Shown here piece by piece: positions 20,148 to 32,454 of a stretch of 64,000 nucleotides of DNA. The DNA comes from Bettongia penicillata ogilbyi (Eukaryota > Chordata > Mammalia > Diprotodontia > Potoroidae): positions 4,068,999 to 4,132,998 of the forward strand of contig JAJHZJ010000221.1 of assembly GCA_023548195.1 (NCBI GenBank), in the 5' to 3' direction. A model generated the notes under the pieces. It had not been told where the DNA came from. It made no database searches and saw only the letters and a program-made list of their open reading frames with translations. Position numbers and translations under genes: made by a program. Position 1 is the first letter of the stretch; every line of letters begins with the position of its first letter.

Positions 20148-21609
20148 CCAATTGTCTCTTAAATCAATATAAAATGTCTCACAATAGGTTTATAGGATTT
20201 TTTCCCCTTTAGATAGTTGCTCAGTAATATCCCAGTGCCCTACATCAATGAGAAAGTGAGTTTGGAGATAGGAGAATTCACATAAATGGCACTTGTGATA
20301 GATTATTCTATTTTAATGGAAAACAACATCCATGGAAAATTCTGTCATTTTATTGGGGAAACAGTATGCTAAGAGCTTAATGGCATTAGCAGTCTCTAAG
20401 CTCCAAACCTACTTTCTCTCCCACCTGTTTTGTGGCTCCATCTCTGACCTTCCTAATGCTCCAGGGCAGTACTTGTGTGGCCTTCTCTTTAAGTGGGGAG
20501 AGATTCTGCCCCTTTCCACAGATGGGAATGCAGCAAGCACCCTGGCTGTGATTCATAGTCACCATAGTCTCCAGATTGGAAAATGAAGACAAACCAGAAA
20601 AACAATTTCTTCACATTCTTGTGTGTGTCTCTCTCCCTCCCCCTCACACCCTCCTGGGAGTCCCTTCTTCAGTGACCTCGGTAAAAACCTCAAATGCACT
20701 GGAAAACATAACAATTTAGCCCATAATGAGAGTTTACGATTTAAAAAGAAAATTCCTGTGAGAGAATCATCACCATCCTCCCACACCTAAGACTAACAAA
20801 CCCTTCCTCTAAAATAGAACACTGTCTTCTATTTCAGATGAAAGAATTACCAAGAAAAAAAGGTTATGAGATTGGGGGATAGCCCAATAAAGAAGAAAAA
20901 TTCTACTCCTTTTGCTGGCAACAGGCAGAGAGCTCTTTCAGTCACTTAACAGTAGTTTTATTTTGCTTTGTTTTGTTTCCCTGAAAAATCTACATAGCAG
21001 AGTTAGAAAAAAAATGAAAAGTTGTTTTCCGTTCTTTGGTTAACTCATACAGAGCATGTATCTTCTTCCAAACACCCCTGTGGCTTTGTATTTTTGCTAA
21101 GGAAGATGCCTCTAAGTCTCTGAGTTAGGGTGGAGGAATTTGAAGGAGGAATTCCACTTTGGATATGTTCGATTCAGTAAATGGCGTGTGGTGGGTTTGG
21201 TTATTTATTTTTTTTTTCTTTTTGGAACCATAATTAGCGATTTTGGCTCCTGGAAGAGAGCACAAGCTATTCCTTCAACCCAACACTAATATACGATGGA
21301 AAAGTTGACAAAAGAAGAAATAGACATATTCAGTTGAGCAAGAGAGGGAATTTGTTACTTCAGTGGGTCATGAATCAGTACATCTTGTTGCTTCCTATTT
21401 GTTATTCTAAGTAAGTGCAAAGCTCAGTTATTTCTAACAACCGAAAGTTTTTTCAGTTTCTTCACTCTGACTTTTGGTGCTCTGAGGTAAAGTCCAAGAT
21501 GCTGTCCTAGTTATTTAATGCCCCTGGGAAGATCTATGTTTCATCTGCAAGAACTGGAGGAAACAATGTGCGTACCCACACACACTCACACTCTCACACA
21601 CATACTTCA
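20148..21609. other. Non-genic stretch, nothing recognised
   Basis: No repeat family or exon identified. Short overlapping frames near 20332-20786 have no domain. There is a small CA run at about 21580-21602. Confidence 0.5.
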
Positions 21610-22125
21610 AAATATGTGCAAAGTAACTTGGACTAACAGCTGGGAGAATTAGACCAGACAATATGTAGGTGGTAGTAACTGAACTCAGTCTTGAAGAGAG
21701 CTGGAGATTCCAAGAGATGGAAGTCAGGAAGGAAAATATTCCAGGTAAAGCAAAGATGCAGAAACAGGAGATACAGTGTCATGTATTGGGACTATCAGAT
21801 CAGTTTGGCTGGAACAAAGAATGTGGGGATGGAGGAGGGGGAGGGACATGGGACCATCCTGAAAAGATAAGTAGAAACCAGAAGGAGAAGGCCATTAAAT
21901 ATCAGGCTGAAATCTTGTATTTTATCCTAGAGACGATAGTGAGGTATTGAAACTTCTTGAGCAGGGAAAGAGACATGATCAGATCTGTGCATTAAGAGTA
22001 TCCATTTGGTAACTTTATGGAGGATAGATTAGAGAGGGGTCAGGAGGTTAGAGTCCAGGCAAGAGGTGATGAAGGTCTGAATGAGTGTTATATCTGTGAG
22101 TGGAGTGGATAGAAGAATTTGCAAA
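21610..22125 (-). repeat. L2 LINE fragment, antisense
   Basis: Complement of L2 3' body: 'aatcttgtattttatcctag' near 21910, 'gacatgatcagatctgtgca' near 21973, 'gtccaggcaagaggtgatga' near 22052. The same segment is present antisense at 25.1-25.9 kb and (partly) in sense at 23.8-24.1 kb. The plus-strand frame at 21669-21950 is a shadow. Confidence 0.6.
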
Positions 22126-22140
22126 AAAAAAAGACCCTAC

Positions 22141-22337
22141 TTATTATCTGGCAAAGTACGAAGAGTGCTAGAACATAGAAGAAAGTCAAAAGACCTGGAT
22201 TCAGAGTCTAGATCTGAGTCTCGCTACCTCTGAGATGAAGAAAGTTGCTCACTCCAACCTTTATTTTCCTGATTTTTCAAACCTCTCTGGGCTATTTTGA
22301 GAAAGGTCTTTATAAACCTTTAATCATTACAGAAAGT
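22141..22337 (+). repeat. Arm 1 of an inverted duplication (MIR-derived)
   Basis: MIR-like body whose complement is found at 22941-23138. By eye the first 100 bp match at about 95% and the next 97 bp at about 85%. Shared odd features such as 'caaagtacgaagagtgct' and 'tctagatctgagtctcgct' imply a common diverged ancestor, not two independent MIR insertions. Confidence 0.7.
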
Positions 22338-22530
22338 TGAAATTGAAAGGAAACTTAGTTACTAAGATCTAATAATTCTTGTGAGACACCTTTGTTCTGC
22401 TAATGAGGAAACTAAAGCCCTAACTTCAATCTTAACGAAAGGTTAAACGAATTGCTCCAGATCACAAATAGGAATAAAATAAGTCTCTAAAGTCAGTGCC
22501 TGTATCTCCGCACTATCCTCTTCTCTTATT
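22338..22530 (-). repeat. MIR remnant in the loop of the inverted repeat
   Basis: Antisense block with 'ctgctaatgaggaaactaaa', followed by 'attgctccagatcacaaata'. Degraded. Confidence 0.4.
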
Positions 22531-22940
22531 GCTGGCGAGAACAGTTAGCATTTACCAGCATATGTAAAAGTAACTTTTTCTATGGGAGAATTATAATGAT
22601 AGGGTTCTGGGAAACCACTCCCTATGGAAAGAGGGCATTGGGGGATGTGTCATCAAAGTAATGGATGGACAAAGCCAGTAACTTGAGCAAGGGAAGACTT
22701 AATCAGTCGTTAGGCTTAGAATGTATCAGTCTTCCCAGTACTGCAAATGAACCCCAGGAAGGAGAAGTCATGAGGAACACAGACTCCAACAGATGATGGC
22801 ATCTTCCATTGAGGGAGGCTTGTCCATGGCTTCTAAGGAAACTAGGATCATATGCTAATCTAGAACAGTTGGGGAGAGAGCTAAGCCTTACCATGATGGT
22901 AAAAACCCATGTAAGAAACCAGGTTTCTATAGTGCTGATC

Positions 22941-23138
22941 TCACTTCTGTGATGACTTAAGGTTTTTAATGGCCATTCTCACAACAGCCCAGAGAGGTCT
23001 GAAAAATTAGGAAGATAAAAGTTGGAATGAGCAGCTTTCTAAATCTCAGAGGTAGCGAGACTCAGATCTAGACTCTGAATCCAGGTCTTCTGACTTTCTT
23101 CTATGTTCCAGCACTCTTCGTACTTTGCCACATAATAA
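22941..23138 (-). repeat. Arm 2 of an inverted duplication (MIR-derived)
   Basis: Reverse complement of 22141-22337, with the arms separated by about 600 bp. It runs directly into another antisense MIR-type element (from 23139). The minus-strand frame at 23039-23227 is a by-product. Confidence 0.7.
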
Positions 23139-23385
23139 TGATAGTTAGCATTCATATAGCCCTTACTATATGGCAGGCTCTGTGCTAAGCACTTTATCAA
23201 TATTATCTCATTTGATCCACACAACAACTCTGGGAGGTAGGTGCTATTATTATTTCTGTTTTACAGATGAGGCAGACAGAAGTTAAAGTGACTTGCCCAG
23301 GGTCACACAGCTAGTAAGTATCTGAAGCTGCATTGGAACTCAGGTTTAACCTGACTGCTCTATGCACTGCACCACCCAGGTGTTA
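23139..23385 (-). repeat. MIR SINE
   Basis: Antisense MIR in good order: 'tatggcaggctctgtgctaa', 'ttatctcatttgatccacac', 'ttttacagatgaggcagaca', 'gacttgcccagggtcacaca', 'tgcactgcaccacccagg'. Confidence 0.75.
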
Positions 23386-23639
23386 CTGAAAATGAACCAG
23401 CAACTTTCCTTCAGTATAACTGTTTCCCACAAATGAAATATTACTGGGAGAGGGGAAGGCAGAAGTAGGGGAGATTGACCAAGGGGAAAACTCCTCAGTT
23501 GTGTCTAATTTATGCTCAGGTCTCCCTCAGCATGACTTGAAAACATGAGTGGGTCAATAAGAAACTGGATTGTTAAATGAGTTGATCCATGTGAATTCAA
23601 ACCCTTCAGAATATTCTGCTGAGCCCTTCTCAGTTCATC

Positions 23640-24460
23640 CTGATAAATGAGCTACTTTTCTCATATCTATCTCTCTCTTTTGCCCTTTATTTCAGCAGTT
23701 TCTTTCTCTTCTTCCTGACTCCCAACTCTCCTTGGACAGCCCTACCACCCTTCTCGGTGCAGAAGCCTTCTGACTGTGGCATTTTCTCTCTTCTGACTCT
23801 GCCATGGCCTTGTCCAGACCTTCATCACGTTGTGCCTGGATTATTACAATAGCCTTTGAGTTCATCTCCCTGTCCCAAGTCTCTCCCTACTCCAATCCAT
23901 TCTTTACTCAAGTCTTCCTAAATTACAGATCTAACCATGTCATCCCCTTCTTCAATAAAGTCTCCTGGCTTCCTAACACCTCCAAGATCAAATAGAAAAT
24001 CCTCTATTTAGCAGTCAAAACCCTTTATAACCTGGCTCTTTCCTATATTTCCAGTATTCTTATATCTTACTTCTCTATCACATGGATCCAGTGAAACAGG
24101 CCTCTTTGGTGTTCCTCACATAAAATATTCCATCTCTAGACTCCAGGCATTTTTACTGGCTGTCCCCCATGCCTGGAATTCTCCCGCTCCTCATCTCTGC
24201 CTTCCTTGGCAAATCCTAACTTCTATAAGAAACCATTCCTGGTCTCAGTGCTTGTGCTTTCTCTATGTTGATTTCTCTCCAATTCATTTTTTACCTATCT
24301 ACCTATCTTTTTTGTTCATTGTTGTTTGCATGTGATCTCCCCCAGTAGAAGGTGAGCTCCTGGAGAACAGGCACTATTTCTTGCCTTTCTCTGTATCCCC
24401 AGCACTTAGCACATTACCTGTCACATTGTAGGTGTTTAATTAATGCTTGTTGACTGACTT
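23640..24460 (+). repeat. L2 LINE 3' portion, sense
   Basis: The best L2 copy in the window. It has 'cctggattattacaatagcc' near 23836, 'ccatgtcatccccttcttca' near 23935, 'gtcccccatgcctggaattc' near 24162, 'ggtgagctcctggagaacag' near 24351 and 'gcacttagcacattacctgt' and 'aatgcttgttgactgact' at the end. This is the C-terminal coding region plus the 3' UTR; the frame is decayed. Confidence 0.75.
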
Positions 24461-24551
24461 TGCTAGTTCCCTGCCTCAGAGAGTCACAAGGCATGGAAGA
24501 TATAATATAAGCGGAACTGAGTCTGGTTTCAATACGAAAATGTATATGTTA

Positions 24552-24603
24552 TACACACACACACACATATATACATATATATGTGTGTGTATATATATAT
24601 ATA
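24552..24603. repeat. CA/TA microsatellite
   Basis: (CA)n grading into ATAT and GTGT blocks. Confidence 0.85.
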
Positions 24604-24649
24604 AAACTAAAAGCAATCACAGATATCAAGGAAGAAAAAAAGAGTGTAA

Positions 24650-25985
24650 TGAAGTTCTTTCATCCTCAAGACTCATTCATTTATTTTATTTATTGAGCAT
24701 CTGTTGATGGGAAGATGATGTGTACCTTGTGGGATATAAAAGGACAAATAAGAAAGTATATGACCTCAAAACACTTATGCTTTAGTAACAATAATACCAC
24801 TGCACAAATAATTATACAAAATTATCGAATAAACATGCATGTCATAAGAAAGGGGGTAGTCATGTTCTTGGCAGGGTTTGGGAAGAATATTGTAATAAGT
24901 TTTATAAAGGAAGTTTGATTTGAGTTGGGCCTTTGAAGATGGATAAAATTTCAGCAGGCAGAGTCAAGTCAAGTCAAGTTTATTAAGCATCTCCTGGATA
25001 CCAGGCAATCTGTTCAACTCAGGGTATTCAAAACAATGTAAAATTCAGCCCTCACTATTAAAGAGCTCATATTCTTATGGAGAGGCAACATGTAAACAAC
25101 TACATGCAAAAAATATACATACTGTGCAAAATGGAAATACTCAAGTGAGGAATGACATTAGCTTTAAGGGTAATTGGGCAAAAGAGTTTCTCACTGAGTG
25201 GCATTTTAGCTGAAACAAAGGAAGCCAGGGAACCCAAGAAGCAGAGATAAGAAGAGGGATATTCCAGGCATGAGGAGAGCCAATGAAAATACCCAGACTT
25301 ATGAGATGAAGGGTCTTGTTTGAAGAACAGCAACGAGGCCAGGTGTCACTGGATGAAAAGTATGGAGGTGAAGGGTAGATTAAGCTGTAAGAAGACTGGA
25401 ATGGTAGGAGGAGGTCAAGACATGCAGGACTTTAAATGTCAAACAGGGCATTTTCTATTTAATCATGGGGGTAATAGAGAACAGATTGAAAAGAAAGAGG
25501 ATGGAGATCTGTGCTTTAGTAAGATCACTTTGCCTTCTGAGTAGAAGATGGACAATGGTGGGGAGATATTTGAGGCAAGAAGACCAGTCATGAACTATTG
25601 CAATAGTCTAGGTATAAGATGATAAGGACCTGAACCAGGGTCATGGCAGTGTAAGAGGAGAGAATGGAACAGTAGGAGATACTATCTTTTATACATAAAG
25701 ATAAAGTCAACAGGCTTGTCAAAAGACTGACTGGGGGAGGAAGGGAGAAAGAATTAGGAGCAAGGATGACTACTAGACTGTGAGCCTTGGTGATTGGGAG
25801 GATGGAGGCATCCTCAATAGTAACAAGAAAGTTGAGAAAAGGGGAAGTCTTGGAGGAAAAGATAATGAGTTCTGTTTGGAATATTTTGAGTTTAAGATGA
25901 CTATAAGACCATGTGGTTTGAGATGTCCAATAGAAAATTAGAGATGCAAGCCTGGACATTAAGAGAGAAGTTAGGACTGGATAAA
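24650..25985 (-). repeat. L2 LINE, antisense, long copy
   Basis: The plus strand carries the complement of an L2 body. In order: 'attccaggcatgaggagagc' near 25261, 'actggaatggtaggaggagg' near 25396, 'aaatgtcaaacagggcattt' near 25434, 'gatcactttgccttctgagt' near 25524, 'tattgcaatagtctaggtat' near 25598, 'aagataatgagttctgtttg' near 25859 and 'gagatgtccaatagaaaatt' near 25920. The minus-strand frame at 25588-25959 (123 codons) preserves part of the RT-domain C-terminus, with repeated serine/leucine runs. The 5' edge (24650-24960) is less certain. Confidence 0.6.
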
Positions 25986-26455
25986 TGGACCTAATAATGA
26001 TTAGACAGAGTCAAGTCAAGTGAACAAGCATTTATTACAAGAACAGACTGGGAGAAATGGGGAGAAATGTAGGACTTCCAAAGGGCCAGAGACATCAAGA
26101 CCTCTAGGGAGGACAAAGAAGGAATGGCAAGGTCAATTACATAATAGAACAGGGAAGGAATGTTTGGGAAGTGCCTTCTTTAGGCAAAGACCCCACACAC
26201 AGAGAGGGAGAAAGGACTAAAACACAGGATCTAGAAGAGCCGGAGATGGGCTCTTGAAAGCCTAATCCAGAAACCAAGTTCAAGAGGAACCGATTCCAGG
26301 AAACAACATCAAAGAGAAGGTGTTAGGGAAGAAGAGGAGCCTTTTCAAGACCTGACTCCATTGAAACTTTCATTGAAGATCAAAGATATAAATACCCTCA
26401 AGCTATCAGCCTATATATATATCTTCTCCTTTTTAAAATCAAATTCCTAGAAAAA
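25986..26455. other. Non-genic stretch
   Basis: Purine-rich, no recognised gene or repeat. It opens with 'agtcaagtcaagtgaacaag', which resembles the junction text at 24961-24980 ('gagtcaagtcaagtcaagt'), so it may belong to the same composite repeat. Confidence 0.4.
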
Positions 26456-26459
26456 AGTA

Positions 26460-27000
26460 ATGAGTTTGATGCCGCTTTTCCTTCTGCTCATTTCTCAGCC
26501 CCTTTCTCTTCATTTCTCTGAAGCTGCCTTCTCCAACTTTACCAAAGCTCTCTTAACTGACAGACCTTAATTTCTTTTTTTCCAGTCTTCATCTTTTCTG
26601 ACCTTTCTAATATCACTGACCAACCCCCTTTTCCAGAACATTCTCTTTTCTCTCTGCATCTGCATTCTATCCTTGTTTTGCTGCTACCTACATGACCCCT
26701 GCTATGCAAGGTTTTTTGATGCATCATCATCAATGTTCCACCCCTAACCAAGGCTTTCTGGGATTCTCTGTCACCTTTTTTTAAGTACTCCTCATTCTAT
26801 CCTGGACCTTCTCTTCTCTCTACTCCCTCTCATTTGATGATCTCATCTCCCATCATATCATGACTAATCATCAACTCCACGCTGACAATTCTAGGCTCTA
26901 TATATTGAACTCTAACTTCTCACCTAGGCTATGGCGCAGGCATATATTAGACATTTCCCTGGATATCCCATAGGCACCTCTGTCTCCTTGGGTCTCAGTT
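26460..27000 (+). repeat. L3/CR1-type LINE fragment, sense
   Basis: Resembles the RT region of mammalian L3/CR1: 'gaagctgccttctccaactt', 'cttcatcttttctgaccttt', 'gctgctacctacatgacccc', 'tttgatgatctcatctccca' and 'caactccacgctgacaattc'. The reading frame is broken throughout. Confidence 0.55.
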
Positions 27001-27519
27001 TTAACTATAAATTGAGAGGAGTAAAACTAGACAGATGCTAAGGTCCCTTTCCACTCTGTGTGGTCCCACAATCTACTTCTAAGATGATGTGCTCATTTTT
27101 ACAATCTTGCTCTTTTCTTTGGGATTTTTAACTCCCCCTTCAATTTTCTTGTAACTATTTGCAGCAAATACTCTTTGAAAACCTTAAAAAGGGTTATGCA
27201 CTTATTTCAGGGACTTTTAGAACAACAGACTAGGGCAGAAGTTAGAAAACTCTTTCCTCCCACTTGATGTCTGGGCAAGATTAAAGTAATTACGGTAGAA
27301 GGGTTCCCAAAGGGAGTGCTCAGCTGATAACTCAGCAAGGGACTTGCAGGTGGAAGGAAGTAGGATAGGCAGAGCTAGCCAGGACAGAGAAGCATCTCTA
27401 TGGATTCAGTACTGGAAAGACACCAACCCAGCTGTAGGAAATATTCTAGAATGAACTGAGTTTGTTCACTTATTTTATTAGCTTGGCCAGACAATCAATG
27501 AGACAGTCTAGTGGCTGGG

Positions 27520-27705
27520 TTGATGAGTGGATTGACGGCCAGCATGGAACTTAGGATGACCTTGGTACAAGACCTACTTGTGAAAGCTACTAGCTGTGTA
27601 ACCCTGGGCAAACCATTTAACCTCTGAATGCTCTCTAGGACAATATAAATTCCAAGTGAGTTGCCTATCTGCATTGGTGAAGGGAGTTTCCACATTAGAA
27701 GTTCT
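27520..27705 (+). mobile_element. MAR1/MIR-like SINE
   Basis: Sense elements 'gtgtaaccctgggcaaacc' and 'atttaacctctgaatgctct' followed by the tail region 'tatctgcattggtgaaggga'. The tail suggests a marsupial-type SINE more than standard MIR. Confidence 0.5.
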
Positions 27706-27714
27706 GCGAACTGA

Positions 27715-27800
27715 GAATGATAATTATATCATTAGCATTTACAAAGTGCTTTAAGGTTTGCAAAATACTTTAAACATTTTATCTCAACTCCACTTATATT
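27715..27800 (-). repeat. MIR tail fragment
   Basis: 'tacaaagtgctttaaggttt' followed by 'gcaaaatactttaaacattt'. Confidence 0.55.
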
Positions 27801-29782
27801 GTGTCTTCTTATGTAAGTCTCAGGAATGATCTATATTTCAGTAATCTCTGAACATTTTGACAACATACTTAAATGGAAATATTGTCTCCTAAGTTTTAGA
27901 GTTAAGCCCAGTAACAACATAGTAATAAAATCTTAATCGTCTAAAATCTCATTGTTTCATGTTCTTTTATTCCTTGGTGTTGGATTTTTTCTTGTGAAGC
28001 CCAGATTTCTTACTCTAGTACAATATTCTATTTATTTCTTAAAGTTTTACACTAATCTAGGAGTAAGAGGTCTGTCTTCAATCCATAAATATATCCTTAA
28101 ATAAATCCTTAAAAAAGAGTTCAAATACAAGCCAGTACATGTGCATTCAAGTTGCATATAAGACCTGAAGTATGATACCAGATACTTATGTCTCAAGGTC
28201 AGAATGAGGATTTATGGAAAAAATACCAAGTACCAGCCATGACATCTTTGATTACCTTTGACATTTAATAATTTGTAAAGCCGAGAGAGAAAGTGATTGG
28301 CAGCGATCTCTGACATATCAAGAGAATAGAAAAATTGTATTTTTCAACCCTAACTTCAAATAAAATTATTATTCAAGCAAAAGAATTTGATTCCAACAAT
28401 GAAACATTCACTGTATCGATTCGGTCTGTTTGATTCTGTACCTGTATTTGGGAAACTGAAGATTTCCACTCTCATACCCCCAACCCCCGCCAAAATTTGG
28501 CAATGTGATTATTTCTGCCCATCATTACATTCAAATGGTACAAACCAGAGTATCCTAAACATCCTTTATCCTATAGCATTCCTTGTAATTAGGAATTTGC
28601 TATATATTCCATTTTCATTGGTAATATTATTGCTAAGAATGTGACTATTCATTTTGCATAATAATATAATGTCTACCGTCTTATAGTCATTAATATGAGA
28701 CTATTTTTTATCTTATGCTTTTTAGCTAAATTCTGAGCTTTTGTTATTTGTCCAAAGCAAACCAAGTCCTGTGTAATCCTGAAGGGGAACAGCATTTTTA
28801 AAGGAAAAATGGAATATATTAGAAAAATTTCTTAATTAACAGTATCTTTCATTTCAAGATCATACACAGAACTTGATTCATGAAAAGTATATTTATTTTT
28901 AAAATACATGAATTTGAACATCAAAGAATGTTCTGGCAAACTGAATTTTCTGTATTACCCCAAAGTGAGTGGGTTCAAGGTCTAGGTCATATTAGCACAG
29001 AACCTCAGCTCATCCAGCAACCTCCTGTAGCAAACTTTAATTGAACTTCATAAAGTGGAAAAACTATATTCACCTCCAGGAAGTCATAGCTTTCATATTG
29101 GGGCAACCAGTCCATATGACCACAGAAACTGGGAGCAGCTCTGTATTTTCTCTACCCAAGCTGACCAGAATGGGGCAAGTACACAGGAATTGCTGAAGCA
29201 TGGGTTCGGAATAGTTTGCTCAAGTACTGGGCTAACATTGCTGCACAAAGCCCAAAGGACTTGGTAGTGTTTGACTTCTGCCACCTTCAGATTTTGGCGG
29301 TCTCTTTTTCTGTTTTCTTATATGTTGACTAGAAACTGATGTCCTTGGAACCATTCAGAGATAGCTCTGAGCATGTGTCACTGGATAATACAAAGGTCCA
29401 TTGTCTTCCTGGGCACGTGTCTGGGACATGACAGGCTACTTTTCAAAAACTGTAGCAGAGAATAGGAACTACTTCCTGCAACATTGTGTGTTATGTTGTC
29501 CAGTTAAAGAAACTTAATGTCACAGGTCTTTTTTTAAAAAAAATCACTTCTGCTGATTAAAGGTGAGCATTTCAGTTGAGAGGCAGATTTGGGCAGCAAA
29601 GATCTAGTTAAGGAAATGACATCTGAGAATGAGATTCAGAATTTGGGGCCAACGCTTCTTAGCAGATCTGCCGTTCCATGATCCTATAAATTTTTGTAAG
29701 TGAAGAAATTGCCTATCTCAGAAGGGATTGTTATTTACGAAACATTCATAGATGTTCCAGAAGTGGGATTTTTTTCATTTTT
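27801..29782. other. Non-genic AT-rich stretch, nothing recognised
   Basis: About 2 kb without a repeat family I can name. Short frames at 28387-28644 and 29055-29267 show no domain. Confidence 0.5.
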
Positions 29783-29950
29783 TAATAACAACATCCTAAT
29801 AATAATGATAGTTATAAAACTTATACTTGCTTTATAAATAAACGATAACAAGAAATAACAACTCCCTAAAGATGATGGTATTTCTAAAACATATTTTAAA
29901 TAACAATCTTCTAATGATAATGATGTTTATAAAACATATTTGGCTACATC
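29783..29950. repeat. Decayed local tandem repeat
   Basis: Three imperfect units begin with 'aataacaacatcct' (29783), 'aataacaactccct' (29854) and 'aataacaatcttct' (29899), each followed by a GATGAT/AATGAT block and 'tataaaac' or 'ctaaaacatatt'. Spacing is irregular (71 and 45 bp). Confidence 0.5.
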
Positions 29951-30105
29951 TTGTATAGATGTAATTCAAGTTGATCTTTAATGAAATTACACAATGAACT
30001 AAATTAATTACCATCCAACAAAATATTACCCAAAATATATTCTTATTTTCCTTCCAATAACCTGAAAATATATATAGAGAGATAGGTAAACAGAAATATA
30101 GCTAG

Positions 30106-30226
<121 letters not shown>

Positions 30227-30227
30227 G

Positions 30228-30330
30228 AAGAGGCAGTTAAGTGACACAGGGTCTAGAACGAGTCCTAGAGTCAAGAAGAGCTAAGTTCAAATCAGCCCTC
30301 AAACATTTAAACATAGTAAGTAACCAATAT
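30228..30330 (+). repeat. WSINE 5' fragment
   Basis: Sense head only: 'gaggcagttaagtgacacag', 'gagtcaagaagagctaagtt', 'caaatcagccctcaaaca'. Truncated at its 3' side. Confidence 0.55.
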
Positions 30331-30788
30331 ATATCAGAGGCAGAAGATGAAGACCAGTTTCCAAGACCAAAAAAGGGGAGGATTGAGCCAATATAAGAAG
30401 CGCTAGAAGGGGACACTTATGATGTCCTCTGTGCCTGGCTGCTTCAATTGAGATGAAACCACAAAACTTTCTAAAATGTGCTCCAGTTTCTCTGCCATCA
30501 CCCAACTTTGTATTTGTCTATAGTCTGACCTTCCTAGCAGAGACATGGAAAGAAGTAGAAGAGAGGGGTGTGTTTCAAGGCAGTGATTTTTACTCTGAAA
30601 GTATTTTCCATCAATGTCCTTCTGGTATTTACTTTGCACATGTTCTCAAAACTGAGAAGAGCAGAACCTGTTAGCCTTAGTGAAAAATAAGTCATCCTTG
30701 GTAAAATCCTGGAACATATTATTAAGGGATGACCAGTGAACCACAAAATAAAAGTAAGCCAAGAACAGGGTGTGCCAGACTACCCATC
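30331..30788. other. Non-genic stretch
   Basis: No gene recognised. Several short overlapping frames on both strands have no domain. Confidence 0.45.
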
Positions 30789-30950
30789 TTTCTTTCCTTT
30801 GTTTTCTTCCTTTCTTTCTCTTTCTTTCTTTCTTTTTTCTTTTTCTTCCTTCCTTCCTTCCTTTCTTTCTTTTCTTCTTTTTTCTCTTCTTTGATTTCTT
30901 TTCTTTTCCTTTCCTTCCTTCCTTCCTTCCTCCCTTTCTCTTTCTTCCTC

Positions 30951-31043
<93 letters not shown>
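30789..31043. repeat. 255-bp polypyrimidine tract ending in (CT)n
   Basis: CTTT/CTTC/TTTC repeats (30789-30950) with only rare purines pass into an uninterrupted CT run of about 90 bases (30954-31043). Serine/leucine-rich and arginine/glutamate-rich frames here on both strands are artefacts. Confidence 0.95.
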
Positions 31044-31046
<3 letters not shown>

Positions 31047-31654
31047 AGTGTTACTATAGCAAGGCTGAATGAACCTATAGAGGCTATCCCAAGGAGCAGA
31101 CCCCCAATGCATCTCCTGAAAACTTCCAGGGACTCAAAGAACAAGGTGACTCATTGCTTGGACCTTTGGGGAGGTTGATCCTCCTGACTGCTTTCACTGT
31201 GTCCCAGTGTTGAAAAGACATTCTAGTGTTTTAGGATGATTGTGATAAACCCTGAGTGCTCCTTTGGGGGGAAACTTCCCACTCCTTGATGGAAAAAAGG
31301 GACCAGTATGCTACAGCTCATAAAAAAAAAGAATCTTTCAGCTGGCAATCTCTTTGACTTGGGCTTCCCAAATGAAAAGCTGGGACTTCAGAAAGGAATG
31401 GAGAAGGACCCAAAATAGTGGTGATTACATCAGTGAACTTGAATAACATTTTGTTGTCTCACCTGTGGCTCCAAAAAACTATAGCATGAGCAGTGACCAC
31501 ACTGCAGTAAAACCGTCTTGACAGATGGACTAAACCAGGTTGAGAGAAACCAAAAGGCCTCAAACCCATCGATGAGTTAGGGGATGCCTACCCCAAGCAT
31601 GTGAAGGCTTCCTCCCATGGAATGGGTGGATGAGAATAATTTGTACCAAAGTCC
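31044..31654. other. Non-genic stretch
   Basis: Nothing recognised. No reading frame above background. Confidence 0.5.
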
Positions 31655-31926
31655 ATGAAGGCAGCCGAAATAGGTGCCATGGAGTGCATAGAACTTAGTC
31701 AAACATTGAAGACATCAAGATCATCATCCACTGCATTCTGGGCCACCAACAGTCATCTTGACTTTTGTCTTGGCCTGTTCTTTGATGACTCTGGAAGAGA
31801 GAGTGAGGCTGGTGACTTTGTACAATTCTATCTCATTTCAATTCAATTAAGTCACAAATCAAGACCTCACCAGCTGTTGATGTTACTGGTCCACTGGTTG
31901 TCTTCAGAAACGAAGGACAAATAACC
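31655..31926 (+). mobile_element. SINE with RTE-LINE 3' tail
   Basis: Sense copy with 'gtcaaacattgaagacatca', 'ccactgcattctgggccacc', 'gatgactctggaagagagag' and 'tgaggctggtgactttgtac'. Its terminal block, 'gatgttactggtccactgg' then 'gaaacgaaggacaaataacc', matches the 3' end of the RTE LINE at 11238-11276. The head shows no clear tRNA A/B boxes to me. The 89-codon frame through it is incidental. Confidence 0.65.
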
Positions 31927-32243
31927 ATGAGATCAAGTCTCTAAGATCAAAAATTGCAAAGAAGGTTCCAACTTGCATTGATAAAGGATCTAAGAGTTCT
32001 CTGCATGGGTGAAATCAGAGGTCCTGTCCCTGTCCCACACATTGTTCTTTGTTTACGTCTTACAAAGGATGTAGTGGGAACTAGGAACCAGATCTTTTGA
32101 TTCCTAGTTCAATATCTTTTTGCTCTAATGCCCTGACTCTCTAAATATTACAATGAATACACTGGGGGTAGGAATCATGGCTGCTGAACTCACTGGCACC
32201 ATGCTTTGGGTGTTCGCATCTATTACTTTTTAACTTCTGCTGA

Positions 32244-32454
32244 TGTATTTTGCTCTTACATCACATTCATTTCCAAATATTCCCTTCTCTTTCCCTCCTC
32301 TTACAACAAAGATTAAAAAACCACAAAGCAGGTGTTCAATGCGTCTGTGCTTTATAAGGTTCCTATACAACACTGCTCCACAGTATAGCCAAGTATAGAA
32401 CACAGAATTTCTTGCCCTTCTCTCCTGATCCCAGTGTGAGTGTGTCTGTCTGTC
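32244..32454. other. Non-genic stretch
   Basis: Pyrimidine-rich text with a short (TGTC)n run at 32439-32458. No recognised repeat. Confidence 0.4.

Noticed and set aside
30722..31178. Long open frames on both strands (up to 149 codons)
   Set aside because: They translate TTTC/CT or GA repeats into serine/leucine/phenylalanine or arginine/glutamate runs, with no domain. Low complexity.
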